Positions 54,805 through 63,321 of a stretch of 64,000 bases of DNA are shown here, piece after piece. Position numbers and translations under genes: made by a program. The DNA is taken from assembly GCA_013349325.1 (NCBI GenBank), contig DUZX01000012.1:21767-85766 (forward strand), given 5' to 3'. How positions within the stretch are numbered: position 1 is the first letter of the stretch; each line of letters starts with the position of its first letter. This DNA is from Desulfuromonadales bacterium. Lineage in GTDB: Bacteria; Desulfobacterota; Desulfuromonadia; Geobacterales; Pseudopelobacteraceae. The notes under the pieces are model-generated. The model was not told the DNA's origin, did no database searches, and saw only the letters and a list, made by a program, of their open reading frames with translations.

Positions 54805-55488
54805 ATGAAACCTGAACTTATCTGGGATCTACCGACCCGTCTCAGCCATTGGCTGCTTGCAGCAGGATGCTGTACCGCATTTGCTCTGGCATTGGCCTCT
54901 CCTGAACAGAGCAGGGCTTTTTCCGTCCACATGCTGTGCGGTGCACTTCTGTTGCCTATCGTAATATTTCGAGTAATGTGGGGTTTTGCGGGGAGCAGAT
55001 ATGCACGATTCAGATCGTTTCTCTATACCCCCAAAGAAGCTTTTGATTATCTGTGCAGCACGCTTACAGGCACAGCTGAGCGCTATACTGGCCACAACCC
55101 GGCGGCAAGTTACGCGATTATTATGATGCTGCTATTGGTTATCGGATCAGTTCTTTCAGGACTGTTGATTCCGGGCAGCAAAATATTTGAAGAAATGCAT
55201 GAGCTCGTATCGTATGCCTTGCTGGGAGTTATCACGGTACATCTCGTCGGAGTAGTTGTCCACACCGTTGTGCATCGGGAAAATACGGCTTTCAGTATGC
55301 TCAGCGGAAGAAAAGTTACAACAGCTTCAACCCGTGGAATCCATTCTTCACACCCGATTATCGGTATGATGTTGCTAATCATGACGGGAACTTCGGCGGT
55401 GGTTGTAGTCAATAACTATGACTTCACAGCCAACGTATTTAAGGTGCCGCTGGTCGGATCCATTATTCCGATGGGTAAAACTGAATAG
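54805..55488 (+). CDS. Cytochrome b561-type membrane protein
   Basis: A 227 aa membrane protein related to Ni/Fe-hydrogenase b-type and bacterial cytochrome b561 proteins. The start motif PELIWDLPTRLSHWLLAAG has the first heme His; further His residues in SVHMLCGALLLPIVIFRVMWG, MHELVSYALLGVITVHLVGVVVHTVVHRE and SSHPIIGMMLL lie in or near four predicted helices. It would carry electrons between quinone and a periplasmic partner. No partner dehydrogenase is next to it; the DUF5666-like gene is upstream and a two-component gene downstream. Confidence 0.82.
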   Translation: MKPELIWDLPTRLSHWLLAAGCCTAFALALASPEQSRAFSVHMLCGALLLPIVIFRVMWGFAGSRYARFRSFLYTPKEAFDYLCSTLTGTAERYTGHNPAASYAIIMMLLLVIGSVLSGLLIPGSKIFEEMHELVSYALLGVITVHLVGVVVHTVVHRENTAFSMLSGRKVTTASTRGIHSSHPIIGMMLLIMTGTSAVVVVNNYDFTANVFKVPLVGSIIPMGKTE

Positions 55489-55562
55489 CCCCACGGTTCG
55501 CACAGAGATGATGATGACTGATTTTTGTTCGCACCACCAAGGCGCCGCGAGAGGATCAGCCG

Positions 55563-56891
55563 ATGAAAATTCTCATTATTGAAGATGAAAAACGGCTGGC
55601 CAGACTACTTAAACAAGGCCTGGAGGAGCAGGGATTTGTGGTAGATCTGGCCTGCAACGGCACTGAGGGACAGTATCAGGCTGAACAGTATCCTTACGAC
55701 ACATTGCTGCTCGACCTGATGCTCCCGGAAGTGGACGGTCTCACCATTCTCAAGGGATTACGCGAAAAGGGCAATGCTGTGCCGGTACTCATTGTTACGG
55801 CGCGTGGAGATGTCGAGGACCGTATCAGGGGCTTGAACCTCGGAGCCGACGATTACCTGGCCAAACCATTCGATCTGGAAGAATTAATCGCCCGCCTGCG
55901 GGCTCTTATCCGCAGAAGCCGTGGCCAATCATCTCCGCTGATAACGGTAGGTGACCTGACGATAGACAGCAATTCCCGGACGGTAACGAGGGCAGAAAAG
56001 AGACTGTCACTTTCCGCCCGTGAATACGACCTGCTGCATTATCTGGCTCTCAACAGCGGCAGGGTCATCAGCCGGACAGAACTTATAGAGCACATTTACG
56101 CAAGCGACTACGAATGGGACAGTAATTCCATGCTCGTCCGGTTACACCATGTGTTTGAAAGTCAAAAACGACTGGTAGCTGATGCTTCCCATGAATTGAA
56201 GACGCCCTTGGCGGTTATTACGACACAATGCGATGTAACGCTCCTGAGCGAGAGACGTTCAGAGGAATATGTCGAAACCATCAAATCCATACGGAGCGAA
56301 ACAAAAAACATCACCCATCTTGTCAATGACCTCCTCTCGCTGGCACGATTGGATGCGGGCCTGATATCTGCCAGCAGATATGAACCGGTTTATATTCGTG
56401 ATCTGGTAGCTTATGCCGTTCGCCTCACGGCCCCGCTTGCGGCCGAACGTGAGATTTGCGTAACAACAGATAGTGATGACGATCTGCAGATGTCCTGTGT
56501 ACGCACCGCCTTGGAAGAAGCACTTCTTAACCTGGTGGAAAATGGAATCCGCTATAACCATGCCGGCGGAAAGGTCATTATTTCTACAACGATTAACGAA
56601 TGCAGAGAGCTCGTCATTGAAGTACGGGACGGTGGTAACGGCATCGGCAGTGCCGATTTGGAACGGATTTTCGAACGGTTTTACCGGGCTGCGACGTCAC
56701 GGAGCAGCAACGGCAGCGGACTGGGATTAAGCATCGTCAAAGCCATCATAGAGGGACACGACGGCAGAATTACCGTGGTCAGTAACGCGGGAGAAGGGAG
56801 CTGTTTTACGATTGTTCTTCCGAAAAGTATAGTTACTTCAAGGCTTACGCATCTTTCTGAAACCCCGGCAGGCCAAATGCATGCCCCTTAG
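55563..56891 (+). CDS. Response regulator-histidine kinase fusion with internal deletion
   Basis: A 442 aa protein. Residues 1-120 are an OmpR-type receiver (phospho-Asp D51, Lys101 in LAKPFD). Residues 125-188 are the start of an OmpR winged helix (SAREYDLLHYLALNSGRVISRTELIEHIY...DSN). At about residue 188 it changes abruptly to the end of a HAMP/coiled linker (SMLVRLHHVFESQKRLVADASHELKTPL) and a HisKA-HATPase kinase (H210; NLVENGIRYNHAGG; GSGLGLSIVKAI). The recognition helix of the winged domain and the sensor and membrane parts of the kinase are missing. This looks like an in-frame deletion joining a regulator-sensor gene pair. DNA binding is therefore doubtful. It might act as a phosphotransfer or signal sink. 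Confidence 0.85.
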   Translation: MKILIIEDEKRLARLLKQGLEEQGFVVDLACNGTEGQYQAEQYPYDTLLLDLMLPEVDGLTILKGLREKGNAVPVLIVTARGDVEDRIRGLNLGADDYLAKPFDLEELIARLRALIRRSRGQSSPLITVGDLTIDSNSRTVTRAEKRLSLSAREYDLLHYLALNSGRVISRTELIEHIYASDYEWDSNSMLVRLHHVFESQKRLVADASHELKTPLAVITTQCDVTLLSERRSEEYVETIKSIRSETKNITHLVNDLLSLARLDAGLISASRYEPVYIRDLVAYAVRLTAPLAAEREICVTTDSDDDLQMSCVRTALEEALLNLVENGIRYNHAGGKVIISTTINECRELVIEVRDGGNGIGSADLERIFERFYRAATSRSSNGSGLGLSIVKAIIEGHDGRITVVSNAGEGSCFTIVLPKSIVTSRLTHLSETPAGQMHAP

Positions 56892-57048
56892 ACACAAAAA
56901 ACGACTACATAACCCATAGTCGCAGACATAAAGAAAACCCTCTGGACAACAGCCGGTAAACTGCGCACCAACATGGACGCTGCCGAATAAAAGCATGCCG
57001 TGCGCCATTTATCACCAGTTGCAGGCGGCCCGTTTTCAGCGAAATTTT

Positions 57049-57660
57049 CTACCCTTTCAGCTTTAATGCGATGCCGGCTACATGCGCACCCTGATAACGG
57101 GCACCAGCAAGCTCGTTCTCACTCGGCATCCGTTCACCCTGACCTCCGGTAATTGTTGTTGCTCCATACGGTGACCCTCCGGTCAGTTCCGTCACACCCA
57201 TCTGCCCGGCGAAAGAATACGGCAGTCCGACGACCACCATTCCGTGGTGCAGAAGCGTGGTGTGAAAGCTGAGGATGGTTGATTCCTGACCGCCGTGCTG
57301 GGTGGCGGAGCTTGCAAATACGCTCCCGACCTTACCGACCAAGGCACCTTTCATCCAGAGTCCCCCGGTGGCATCGAGAAACTGGCGCATCTGTCCGCAC
57401 ATATTTCCAAACCGGGTCGGAGTTCCGAAAATAATGGCGTCAGCAGCGGCCAGATCATCTACGGTAACAACCGGGACATGCGCCATACCCTTCTGGGCGT
57501 CCAGCGCCCCCATCATCACCAGCACCTCATCCGGAAGTGTTTCCGGTACGCGCTTGATGACCGCCTCGCACCCTGCAACCTGACGTACCCCTTCCGCTAC
57601 CGCTTCAGCCATTTTGTAGATATGTCCATACATACTGTATTGAACGATGAGTACTTTCAT
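57049..57660 (-). CDS. wrbA: NAD(P)H:quinone oxidoreductase WrbA
   Basis: A flavodoxin-like FMN protein of 203 aa that reduces quinones by two electrons, protecting from redox cycling. Motifs: [15 protein letters not shown] for FMN phosphate, [24 protein letters not shown] and [15 protein letters not shown]. It is close to the WrbA length and pattern. It is separated by 50 bp from the dioxygenase-like gene and is the last gene of the putative MarR-controlled group. 157 bp upstream of its end (56892-57048) hold nothing recognised. Confidence 0.93.
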   Translation of the reverse strand: MKVLIVQYSMYGHIYKMAEAVAEGVRQVAGCEAVIKRVPETLPDEVLVMMGALDAQKGMAHVPVVTVDDLAAADAIIFGTPTRFGNMCGQMRQFLDATGGLWMKGALVGKVGSVFASSATQHGGQESTILSFHTTLLHHGMVVVGLPYSFAGQMGVTELTGGSPYGATTITGGQGERMPSENELAGARYQGAHVAGIALKLKG

Positions 57661-57710
57661 GACTTTCTCCTTTTCTGAAGGTTAATGCTCATAGAGCGTT
57701 CGACACGCCA

Positions 57711-58484
57711 TTACCACTGATATGCGGCCATATTGAGAAATCCGTAGCTATAGGCATCATGAAGCAATTTCCCATTGACGCCAGCTCCCATCGGAACAAA
57801 TATTGGCAGGAAATGTTCCGGAGTCGGATGATTTCTCAGCGCCTGCGGAGCTCGCTTTTCATAGTCGAGCAGTTCATCTGTGCGCCCTTCAACGATTGCT
57901 TTCGTCAGCCACCCGGCAAACTCCTGAGCATATGACAAAGGTGCAGCATCCAGCGTGCTTCCGAAAAAGTCGCGTAGATTATGGGTTGCCGAGCCACTCC
58001 CCAGGATAAGTACACCTTCATCGAGAAGTGGCTGCAGTGCCCTGCCCATCGCCAGGTGATGCGCAGGGCCCAGGTGCGGCTGAACCGAGAGTTGAATTAC
58101 CGGAATATCGGCATCCGGATACATCAGCATGAGTGGTGTCCACGCGCCGTGGTCGAAGCCACGGGACATATCCTTATCGCCCGTGATGCCGCTGCTCTGG
58201 AGCAGCGCAAGAACACGCTCTGCCAGAACGGGATCACCGGGCGCCGGATACGTGAGCGAGTAGAGTTCATCCGGAAATCCTCCGAAGTCATACATCGTTT
58301 CCGGATGGGGATGCATAGTCACGCGAGGTTCCGCAGTCGTCCAGTGGGCTGAAACGCAGACGATCCCCTTGGGCTGTCCACTATTTTTGCCCAGTTGCCG
58401 CAAAAAGTCACGGGTTGGACTATTTTCTATTACTATTGTCGGAGCGCCGTGTGAAACGAATAGCGGTGAAAATCTGTGGTTCAT
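57711..58484 (-). CDS. DODA/LigB-family extradiol dioxygenase-like protein (YgiD-like)
   Basis: A 257 aa member of the class III extradiol ring-cleavage dioxygenase family, as E. coli YgiD. The metal-binding His residues appear in FVSHGAPTI, CVSAHWTTAEP, GFDHGAWTPLMLMYP and LILGSGSATHNLRD. Such proteins use Fe or Zn and act on catechol-type compounds. The true substrate is unknown; the neighbouring quinone reductase and MarR regulator point to aromatic or quinone stress. It follows the YceI gene by 80 bp. Confidence 0.85.
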   Translation of the reverse strand: MNHRFSPLFVSHGAPTIVIENSPTRDFLRQLGKNSGQPKGIVCVSAHWTTAEPRVTMHPHPETMYDFGGFPDELYSLTYPAPGDPVLAERVLALLQSSGITGDKDMSRGFDHGAWTPLMLMYPDADIPVIQLSVQPHLGPAHHLAMGRALQPLLDEGVLILGSGSATHNLRDFFGSTLDAAPLSYAQEFAGWLTKAIVEGRTDELLDYEKRAPQALRNHPTPEHFLPIFVPMGAGVNGKLLHDAYSYGFLNMAAYQW

Positions 58485-58564
58485 TGTAGTTCTCCTGCAA
58501 ACAACTCAGCTGATCACGTCAGAACGGTGCGAACTATCCCGTCTGACGTGATCAGGCTCTTCGC

Positions 58565-59155
58565 TCACTTCTTGATCATTTCTATTTCGAGGGTAATGGT
58601 GATCTCCTCTCCTACAGCAACACCACCTGTTTCCAACGCCTTGTTCCATACCAGACCGAAATCCTTGCGGTTGATCTTTGTTGTGGCTGTTGCACCTTTA
58701 CGGATATTACCCCACGGGTCTTTGCTTTCTTTTGTAGGACCTTCAACATCAAGAACAACCTGTCTGGTTATACCGTGTAATGTCAAATCACCCGTTACTT
58801 TCAGTTTATCCTTGCCGGCCGTGGCAACCTTCTTCGATACGAAAGTCATTGTCGGGTATTTAGCGACATCGAAGAAATCAGCGCTGCGCAGATGTTCATC
58901 ACGCTTCTGGACATTGGTATTGATGGAATTGGTATCAATGCTGACTTCTACTTTCGATTTGGTGATGTCCTTGTCATCGATCTCGACGGTGCCGGTATGT
59001 TTTTCGAAGCTGCCTTTCACATTAGACACCATCAGGTGACGAACTTTGAATCCGATATTGGAGTGATCGGGATCTATTGTCCAGGTAGCGGCGGATGCGA
59101 ATGTCGGCAGGGCCAGGGCGATAATGGTGCTGATTGATACGATAATGTTTTTCAT
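58565..59155 (-). CDS. YceI family periplasmic protein
   Basis: A 196 aa lipocalin-like protein with a signal peptide (MKNIIVSISTIIALALPTFASA). The YceI barrel shows TWTIDPDHSNIGFKVRHLMVSNVKGSF, and TGDLTLHGITRQV, the standard motif. YceI-type proteins bind isoprenoid chains such as polyprenols or quinones. The start at 59155 with AGGAG seven bases upstream is preferred over the frame extension to 59221. It is 67 bp after the MarR gene on the same strand. Confidence 0.92.
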   Translation of the reverse strand: MKNIIVSISTIIALALPTFASAATWTIDPDHSNIGFKVRHLMVSNVKGSFEKHTGTVEIDDKDITKSKVEVSIDTNSINTNVQKRDEHLRSADFFDVAKYPTMTFVSKKVATAGKDKLKVTGDLTLHGITRQVVLDVEGPTKESKDPWGNIRKGATATTKINRKDFGLVWNKALETGGVAVGEEITITLEIEMIKK

Positions 59156-59222
59156 GACGATTCTCCTTTCGTTTTGATATTGATTTAATAGTAAGCCATA
59201 AACTTTAAAAAACTTCTTCATA

Positions 59223-59666
59223 CTACTTTTCTTCTCTCATACCGAGTTTTTTACACAACTGACCAAGCAATTCTTGTTCGCCCTCTTCAAGTGAAGACAT
59301 TTCCGTAACGATTGCTGCTTCAACATCAGCGAATACGGTGACAATCAGATCTGTCCCTGATTCCGTAAGATTAACGGTCAAATAGCGCCTGTCTTTTTCG
59401 TCTCTTATTCGACTCACCAGGTTCTGTCTCTCAAGGTTGTCGATCACCATTGTAATATTTCCCGAACTTTTGAGTATCTTTGAGCCGATATCACGTTGGC
59501 ACAATGGGCCCTTATGATAGAGAGCTTCAAGTACTCCAAACTGGCTGATGGTGAGCTTCGGGGTTGTCAAAACACGATGCACTCTGCTGGTTACCGATTC
59601 AGCCGCCCGCATCAGCTTAGTATAGGTGTTCAGGGCGAGGTATGTTGATTTTTCTGTAAGCTTCAT
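59223..59666 (-). CDS. MarR family transcriptional regulator
   Basis: A 147 aa winged HTH regulator: SQFGVLEALYHKGPLCQRDIGSKILKSSGNITMVIDNLERQNLVSRIRDEKDRRYLTVNLTESG is the typical DNA-binding region, with N- and C-terminal dimerisation helices. In several bacteria MarR proteins adjoining YceI, WrbA or dioxygenase genes sense quinones or electrophiles; the same is proposed here. The start has GAGG six bases upstream. A perfect palindrome over the promoter is the probable binding site. Genes downstream likely form its regulon. Confidence 0.9.
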   Translation of the reverse strand: MKLTEKSTYLALNTYTKLMRAAESVTSRVHRVLTTPKLTISQFGVLEALYHKGPLCQRDIGSKILKSSGNITMVIDNLERQNLVSRIRDEKDRRYLTVNLTESGTDLIVTVFADVEAAIVTEMSSLEEGEQELLGQLCKKLGMREEK

Positions 59667-59706
59667 CGCTTACCTCAGTGGACGTAACGTTGTATGTATC
59701 AAAATC

Positions 59707-59750
59707 ATATAGCTTAATATTAAGCTATATCGCTTGGGAAATGCTGTCAA
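59707..59750 (-). promoter_or_regulatory. Promoter and perfect 24-bp palindrome upstream of marR
   Basis: A perfect palindrome covers 59707-59730 (half site atatagcttaat). On the minus strand TTGACA (59750-59745) is followed after 17 bp by TAGCTT (59727-59722), which lies inside the palindrome. This arrangement fits repression by a MarR dimer or by two dimers. Confidence 0.75.
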
Positions 59751-59783
59751 CCGTTTTATATATGTGTTCACTCGTGGCCGGAA

Positions 59784-60008
59784 TTATTTCATAATAATTT
59801 CTAGTTGCTTCGATTTTTCCAACGTTGTTTGTGAAGGTCGGCAGTTGATGGTCATCTGAATCTGGTTGACCTCACCCTTGATGTTGAGGCCGATGATCTC
59901 CTTGCAGACGCCTTCGGCGGTGCCGCTGTTGATCGCCCCGGAGATGTAGATGATGCCGTAGTCCTTGAGTCCGTTGTCTTTCTGCTGCTTGTCGGTGTCT
60001 GCTGCCAT
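59784..60008 (-). pseudogene. Truncated ClpP/ClpP-like protease remnant
   Basis: A 74-codon frame starting MAADTDKQQKDNGLKDYGIIYISGAINSG with AGGAGG six bases before the ATG. The first part matches the N-terminus of bacterial ClpP-like serine proteases (YISGAINSGTAEGVCKEIIGLN). At INC, where the family continues with the SPGG-type loop and the catalytic Ser/His/Asp residues, the sequence becomes an unrelated tail (RPSQTTLEKSK...) and stops. The strong ribosome binding site suggests recent inactivation by deletion or recombination near 59840. A short independent protein is a less likely alternative. Confidence 0.6.
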
Positions 60009-60382
60009 GGTGTGCCTCCTTTTGTGATCGTAATGATCCAGGAGTACACCCGGGGTGTGACAATTTTGGACATTCCTGAAATGACACGAGTGATATATCA
60101 AAGTTTTGCTGATTTTCTCACTAACCAGAGTTGTTCAGAAAAAACATCAATCTGAAAGTGCATGCCCTGGGGAGCGAAGCTGAAAAGCATGAGCATCTGT
60201 CTGAATAACTACCCCTGGCGCACCGGCAAACAGACGCACTATCTGGTGGAAACTCAACGCAACTCAGTTCCTTTCATGGGGAAATCGTCCTATAACTTAC
60301 TGCCTTTACTTTCAGGTTTAACTGTCCCATAATTGCCTTGCATTTCATACTTCAGCTATCTAAAGCAGCAAATGGGGTGACC
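60009..60382. other. 374-bp gap, no clear gene
   Basis: This segment between the ClpP-like remnant and the ATPase holds only a 47-codon plus-strand frame (60189-60332) with no good ribosome binding site or recognisable domain. Given its place beside a truncated gene, it may be leftover DNA from rearrangement. Confidence 0.4.
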
Positions 60383-61687
60383 ATGTTACGTTCGATCGAG
60401 CGCCATCTTGAGCAATGGAAGATTGACCCCGTCCGCAAGCCGTTGGTAATCCGTGGAGCCAGGCAGGTGGGCAAGACCTATTCTGTACGCCAGCTCGGCA
60501 AGACGTTCACCCATTTTGTGGAGGTAAACTTCGAGAAGGATCGGCAGCTGGCCGGGCTGTTCAGCGGGTCGCTTGATCCCCGGCCGATCTGCGAAAAGCT
60601 GGCGGTCTACTATCGTACTCCCATCATTGCCGGGAGTACGCTCCTGTTCTTTGATGAGCTGCAGGCCTGCCCCGATGCCATCCGTGCCCTGCGGTTCTTC
60701 CATGAGGAATTTCCGGAACTGCACTTTGTCGCCGCCGGTTCACTGCTTGAATTCGCCCTGACCGAAATCCCTTCCCATGGGGTGGGACGTCTGGCCAACC
60801 TGTTCATGCACCCGCTCTCGTTTCGCGAGTTTCTCACTGCACTGGGCGAGGAGGCGCTTGCCCAGATGGTTATGACCGGATCAGCAGCACATCCGCTTGT
60901 TGACCTGTTTCATCGGCGACTCCTTGAGCTGTTGCGCGTGTTCTTGATTATCGGTGGCATGCCCGAGGTGGTGAGGCACTATGTCGAACAGCGGGACATC
61001 CTCGGTTGCCAGAGATTGCTTGATGACATCATTCTCACGTCGCGTGATGACTTTGCCAAGTATCGCCACCGTGCCCCGCTTGGCCGACTGGATGAGGTAT
61101 TTCATGCCATCGCATTTCAGACCGGCTGCAAATTCAAATATTCCGGAATTGACCCGACGGTCAAATCGACGCTGTACAAAGAATGCCTCGATATGCTGAC
61201 GCTGGCGGGGCTTGTCCACAAGGTACAGCACACCGCAGCCAGGGGGATTCCGCTCGGGGCGCAGATCAAGCCGAACATGTTCAAGGCAATCCTTTTCGAT
61301 GTCGGCATTCATCTGCGCTTGCAGCGCAACGACATCTCTGCGCTGCTAACCTCTCCGCAGTTCGACGACATCAACAAGGGGAACATCGCCGAAGCGTTTG
61401 TCGGCACCGAACTGGTTAAACATTCTCCCCCGAATCTACAGCCCGCGCTCTATTACTGGCATCGTGAGGCAAAAAGTAGCAATGCCGAAGTGGACTATGT
61501 GCTGCAAAAAGGTGACAACATTGTGCCGTTCGAGGTCAAATCAGGAAGCAAGGGGAGTATGCAGAGCATGAACCTGTTTTTGAAAGAGCGGAACCTGCCG
61601 TATGGTGTCCGGATATCCACCGAAAACTTTTCTGCCTACGATGCCATCCAGGTTGTGCCGTTGTATGCCGTGGGAAATCTTCTGTAG
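60383..61687 (+). CDS. AAA ATPase with DUF4143 domain
   Basis: A 434 aa protein: AAA_14-type ATPase with Walker A (GARQVGKT) near residue 26 and Walker B (LLFFDELQ) near 90, followed by a C-terminal DUF4143 nuclease-like domain (YYWHREAKSSNAEVDYVLQKGDNIVPFEVKSGSKG) with the E-x-D...E-x-K pattern of the PD-(D/E)XK fold. These proteins are frequent in accessory regions of bacteria and archaea. The true start is the ATG at 60383 with GGGG five bases upstream. The biological role is unknown; mobile or defence context is possible from the neighbours. Confidence 0.85.
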   Translation: MLRSIERHLEQWKIDPVRKPLVIRGARQVGKTYSVRQLGKTFTHFVEVNFEKDRQLAGLFSGSLDPRPICEKLAVYYRTPIIAGSTLLFFDELQACPDAIRALRFFHEEFPELHFVAAGSLLEFALTEIPSHGVGRLANLFMHPLSFREFLTALGEEALAQMVMTGSAAHPLVDLFHRRLLELLRVFLIIGGMPEVVRHYVEQRDILGCQRLLDDIILTSRDDFAKYRHRAPLGRLDEVFHAIAFQTGCKFKYSGIDPTVKSTLYKECLDMLTLAGLVHKVQHTAARGIPLGAQIKPNMFKAILFDVGIHLRLQRNDISALLTSPQFDDINKGNIAEAFVGTELVKHSPPNLQPALYYWHREAKSSNAEVDYVLQKGDNIVPFEVKSGSKGSMQSMNLFLKERNLPYGVRISTENFSAYDAIQVVPLYAVGNLL

Positions 61688-61777
61688 GGAATCCAGAGTG
61701 TCGACGTAATGTCCCTTTAGGAAAGAGTACGGGTGTGTCATATTTGAACATCATGAGAGTTTTTTTAGAAACGTAGA

Positions 61778-61806
61778 TTGATATAGTTGATATCATAGTC
61801 TATTGT
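61778..61806 (+). promoter_or_regulatory. Promoter of the Phd-VapC operon
   Basis: TTGATA (61778-61783) and TATTGT (61801-61806) with 17-bp spacing; the 8-bp palindrome tgatatca lies in the spacer. Antitoxin binding there would give the usual autoregulation. Confidence 0.5.
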
Positions 61807-61831
61807 ATAGTCATGAAATGGAGGCTAAGCC

Positions 61832-62110
61832 ATGCAGACATTAACAACAATGGATTTACGAAAAAACCTGGGACATATCCTCGATATGGTGGCGGAAAAG
61901 AACGAGTCTGTGACTATTTCCCGTGCCAACAAACCGTTGGCGGTTATCCTCTCCATTACAGAATATGAGGAGAAGGTTCAGAAGAAAAACCGCGCTCAAC
62001 GGCTCGAAGCGCTGTCCGGGTCTATGGATGCCTGGCGGGAGCGTAACCGCACAGCCACAACCGGTGTAGATGCTGTACAGGCGGTACGGGAAAGTAGAGA
62101 TGCACGATGA
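61832..62110 (+). CDS. Phd/YefM family antitoxin
   Basis: A 92 aa antitoxin; the N-terminal Phd/YefM fold is MDLRKNLGHILDMVAEKNESVTISRANKPLAVILS, with a helical, charged C-terminus that would wrap the toxin. GGAGG lies seven bases before the ATG. The stop overlaps the toxin start by 4 bp (ATGA), typical of toxin-antitoxin pairs. It would bind its own promoter and neutralise the downstream PIN toxin. Confidence 0.88.
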   Translation: MQTLTTMDLRKNLGHILDMVAEKNESVTISRANKPLAVILSITEYEEKVQKKNRAQRLEALSGSMDAWRERNRTATTGVDAVQAVRESRDAR

Positions 62111-62517
62111 TTGTGCTTGATTCATCAGTCGCGCTGAAATGGATTTTTGCTGATGAAGTGTGTGCGGAACATGCCGAGCATGTTCGCGTTGAGCATATCT
62201 CCGGTAAAAATGAGATTGCCGTTCCGAGCCTGTTTTTCTACGAAATTGCCAATGTTCTTACCACCAAGGTCAAACTATCGCCAGAAGAAGCATTGGAGGC
62301 CTTCGAGCTTATAAACGCCTTTGAGTTCAATATTCACGAACTGGACAGCTTAGAATACATGGAGGCCATGACTCTTGCCATGAAACACAAGGTCAGCGTC
62401 TATGACGCCAGTTATCATGTGCTGGCATCACGACTTGGTTGCCGTTTTCTGACAGCTGACCGGAAGTTTTGGGAAAAGGCTAAAGGGTTGGGTGTGGTGG
62501 AATTGTTAGGAGAATGA
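62107..62517 (+). CDS. VapC-like PIN domain toxin
   Basis: A 136 aa PIN domain ribonuclease. Acidic metal-binding residues appear in order: VLDSSVALKWIF (Asp4), SLFFYEIANVLT (Glu), SVYDASYHVLA (Asp) and FLTADRKFWEKA (Asp). The Mg2+ site is complete, so it should be active as an RNase. It is coupled to the upstream Phd-type antitoxin. Its RNA targets are unknown. Confidence 0.9.
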   Translation: MIVLDSSVALKWIFADEVCAEHAEHVRVEHISGKNEIAVPSLFFYEIANVLTTKVKLSPEEALEAFELINAFEFNIHELDSLEYMEAMTLAMKHKVSVYDASYHVLASRLGCRFLTADRKFWEKAKGLGVVELLGE

Positions 62518-62605
62518 TTTCCGCTGTTATGCCAACGGTTCCTGGTTTCCTTTGTAAGTTGCACCAAGTCAGATCGTAAATCAGAGCACATTTTCATGTG
62601 ATCGT

Positions 62606-62914
62606 CTAGCTCCGTATCTCCTCCGGAATCAATCGAATGGCAGTGGTCTCAATAATTTTCCTGAACTCTTCACTCGTTTCCACCCAATCCACCAGATCCA
62701 CCTGAAACGGCAGATCGCTGTCATCAAAGGAGTCACGCAGGATTCTCATAGTTGTTAGCGGGAGTGGATCATCTCCCATTACTACAAGGTCTATATCGGA
62801 ATTTGGCTTGGCAGTGCCGGTGGCGCGGGAGCCGAAGAGGCGAACTTCACGGTCGGGCAGATGGGTGGCAAAAATATCGCAGATGATGCGGCGGTGCTCC
62901 GGTTTCAGATCCAT
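62606..62914 (-). CDS. MNT-type nucleotidyltransferase (antitoxin)
   Basis: A 102 aa minimal nucleotidyltransferase with the motif GSRATGTAKPNSDIDLVV (GSx10DxD) and a further Asp in QVDLVDW. In HEPN/MNT modules this enzyme adds AMP groups to the HEPN toxin and inactivates it. The ATG at 62914 overlaps the HEPN stop codon (TGATG); a TTG at 62917 is possible. Confidence 0.87.
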   Translation of the reverse strand: MDLKPEHRRIICDIFATHLPDREVRLFGSRATGTAKPNSDIDLVVMGDDPLPLTTMRILRDSFDDSDLPFQVDLVDWVETSEEFRKIIETTAIRLIPEEIRS

Positions 62915-63321
62915 CAATTTTCCCCGGAACGGGACTTCAAGCGGGACATCAGTTCAGTCGCATGTCCTGCAAAAGCGGGCAGCGCCTCAAATACTTTGGC
63001 TGCCTTCTCTTCATCGTAGGTATGGGAGGTGATGTTGCGACGCTCACGATAATCAAACCACGCCTCCACATCCAGAACCATTGCCCGTTCGGCAGCTATC
63101 CTGAAGAGCTGGCGGTAACTGTAACCGTCAACCTCAGCCGGGTTTGGCAGTTCCAACTCCAGTTGGCGCTTCAACATCTTCCAGCAAAGCTCAAACGTAT
63201 ATTCGAACCTCTGGATGCAGGCATCGCGAAGCTCTTCATCGTCAGGTACGGAGAGCGCCCTTGCAAGGGCACGGTTCAGGCTATTGATGGCTTTCTCCAA
63301 TGGCGAAAAATCTAGCGACAT
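62914..63321 (-). CDS. HEPN-type toxin (HI0074-like)
   Basis: A 135 aa helical protein of the nucleotidyltransferase substrate-binding/HEPN family: MSLDFSPLEKAINSLNRALARAL, RFEYTFELCWKMLKRQLE, and RRNITSHTYD with the RNase motif Rx4H. The start at 63321 with GGAG five bases upstream is preferred; the frame continues 42 codons upstream, but that part is Gly/Asn-rich and unlikely. With the downstream MNT gene it forms a common two-gene toxin-antitoxin module. Confidence 0.87.
   Translation of the reverse strand: MSLDFSPLEKAINSLNRALARALSVPDDEELRDACIQRFEYTFELCWKMLKRQLELELPNPAEVDGYSYRQLFRIAAERAMVLDVEAWFDYRERRNITSHTYDEEKAAKVFEALPAFAGHATELMSRLKSRSGEN

Noticed and set aside
60189..60332. 47-codon plus-strand frame
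   Set aside because: No ribosome binding site, no domain and a likely rearranged region; not enough to call a gene.
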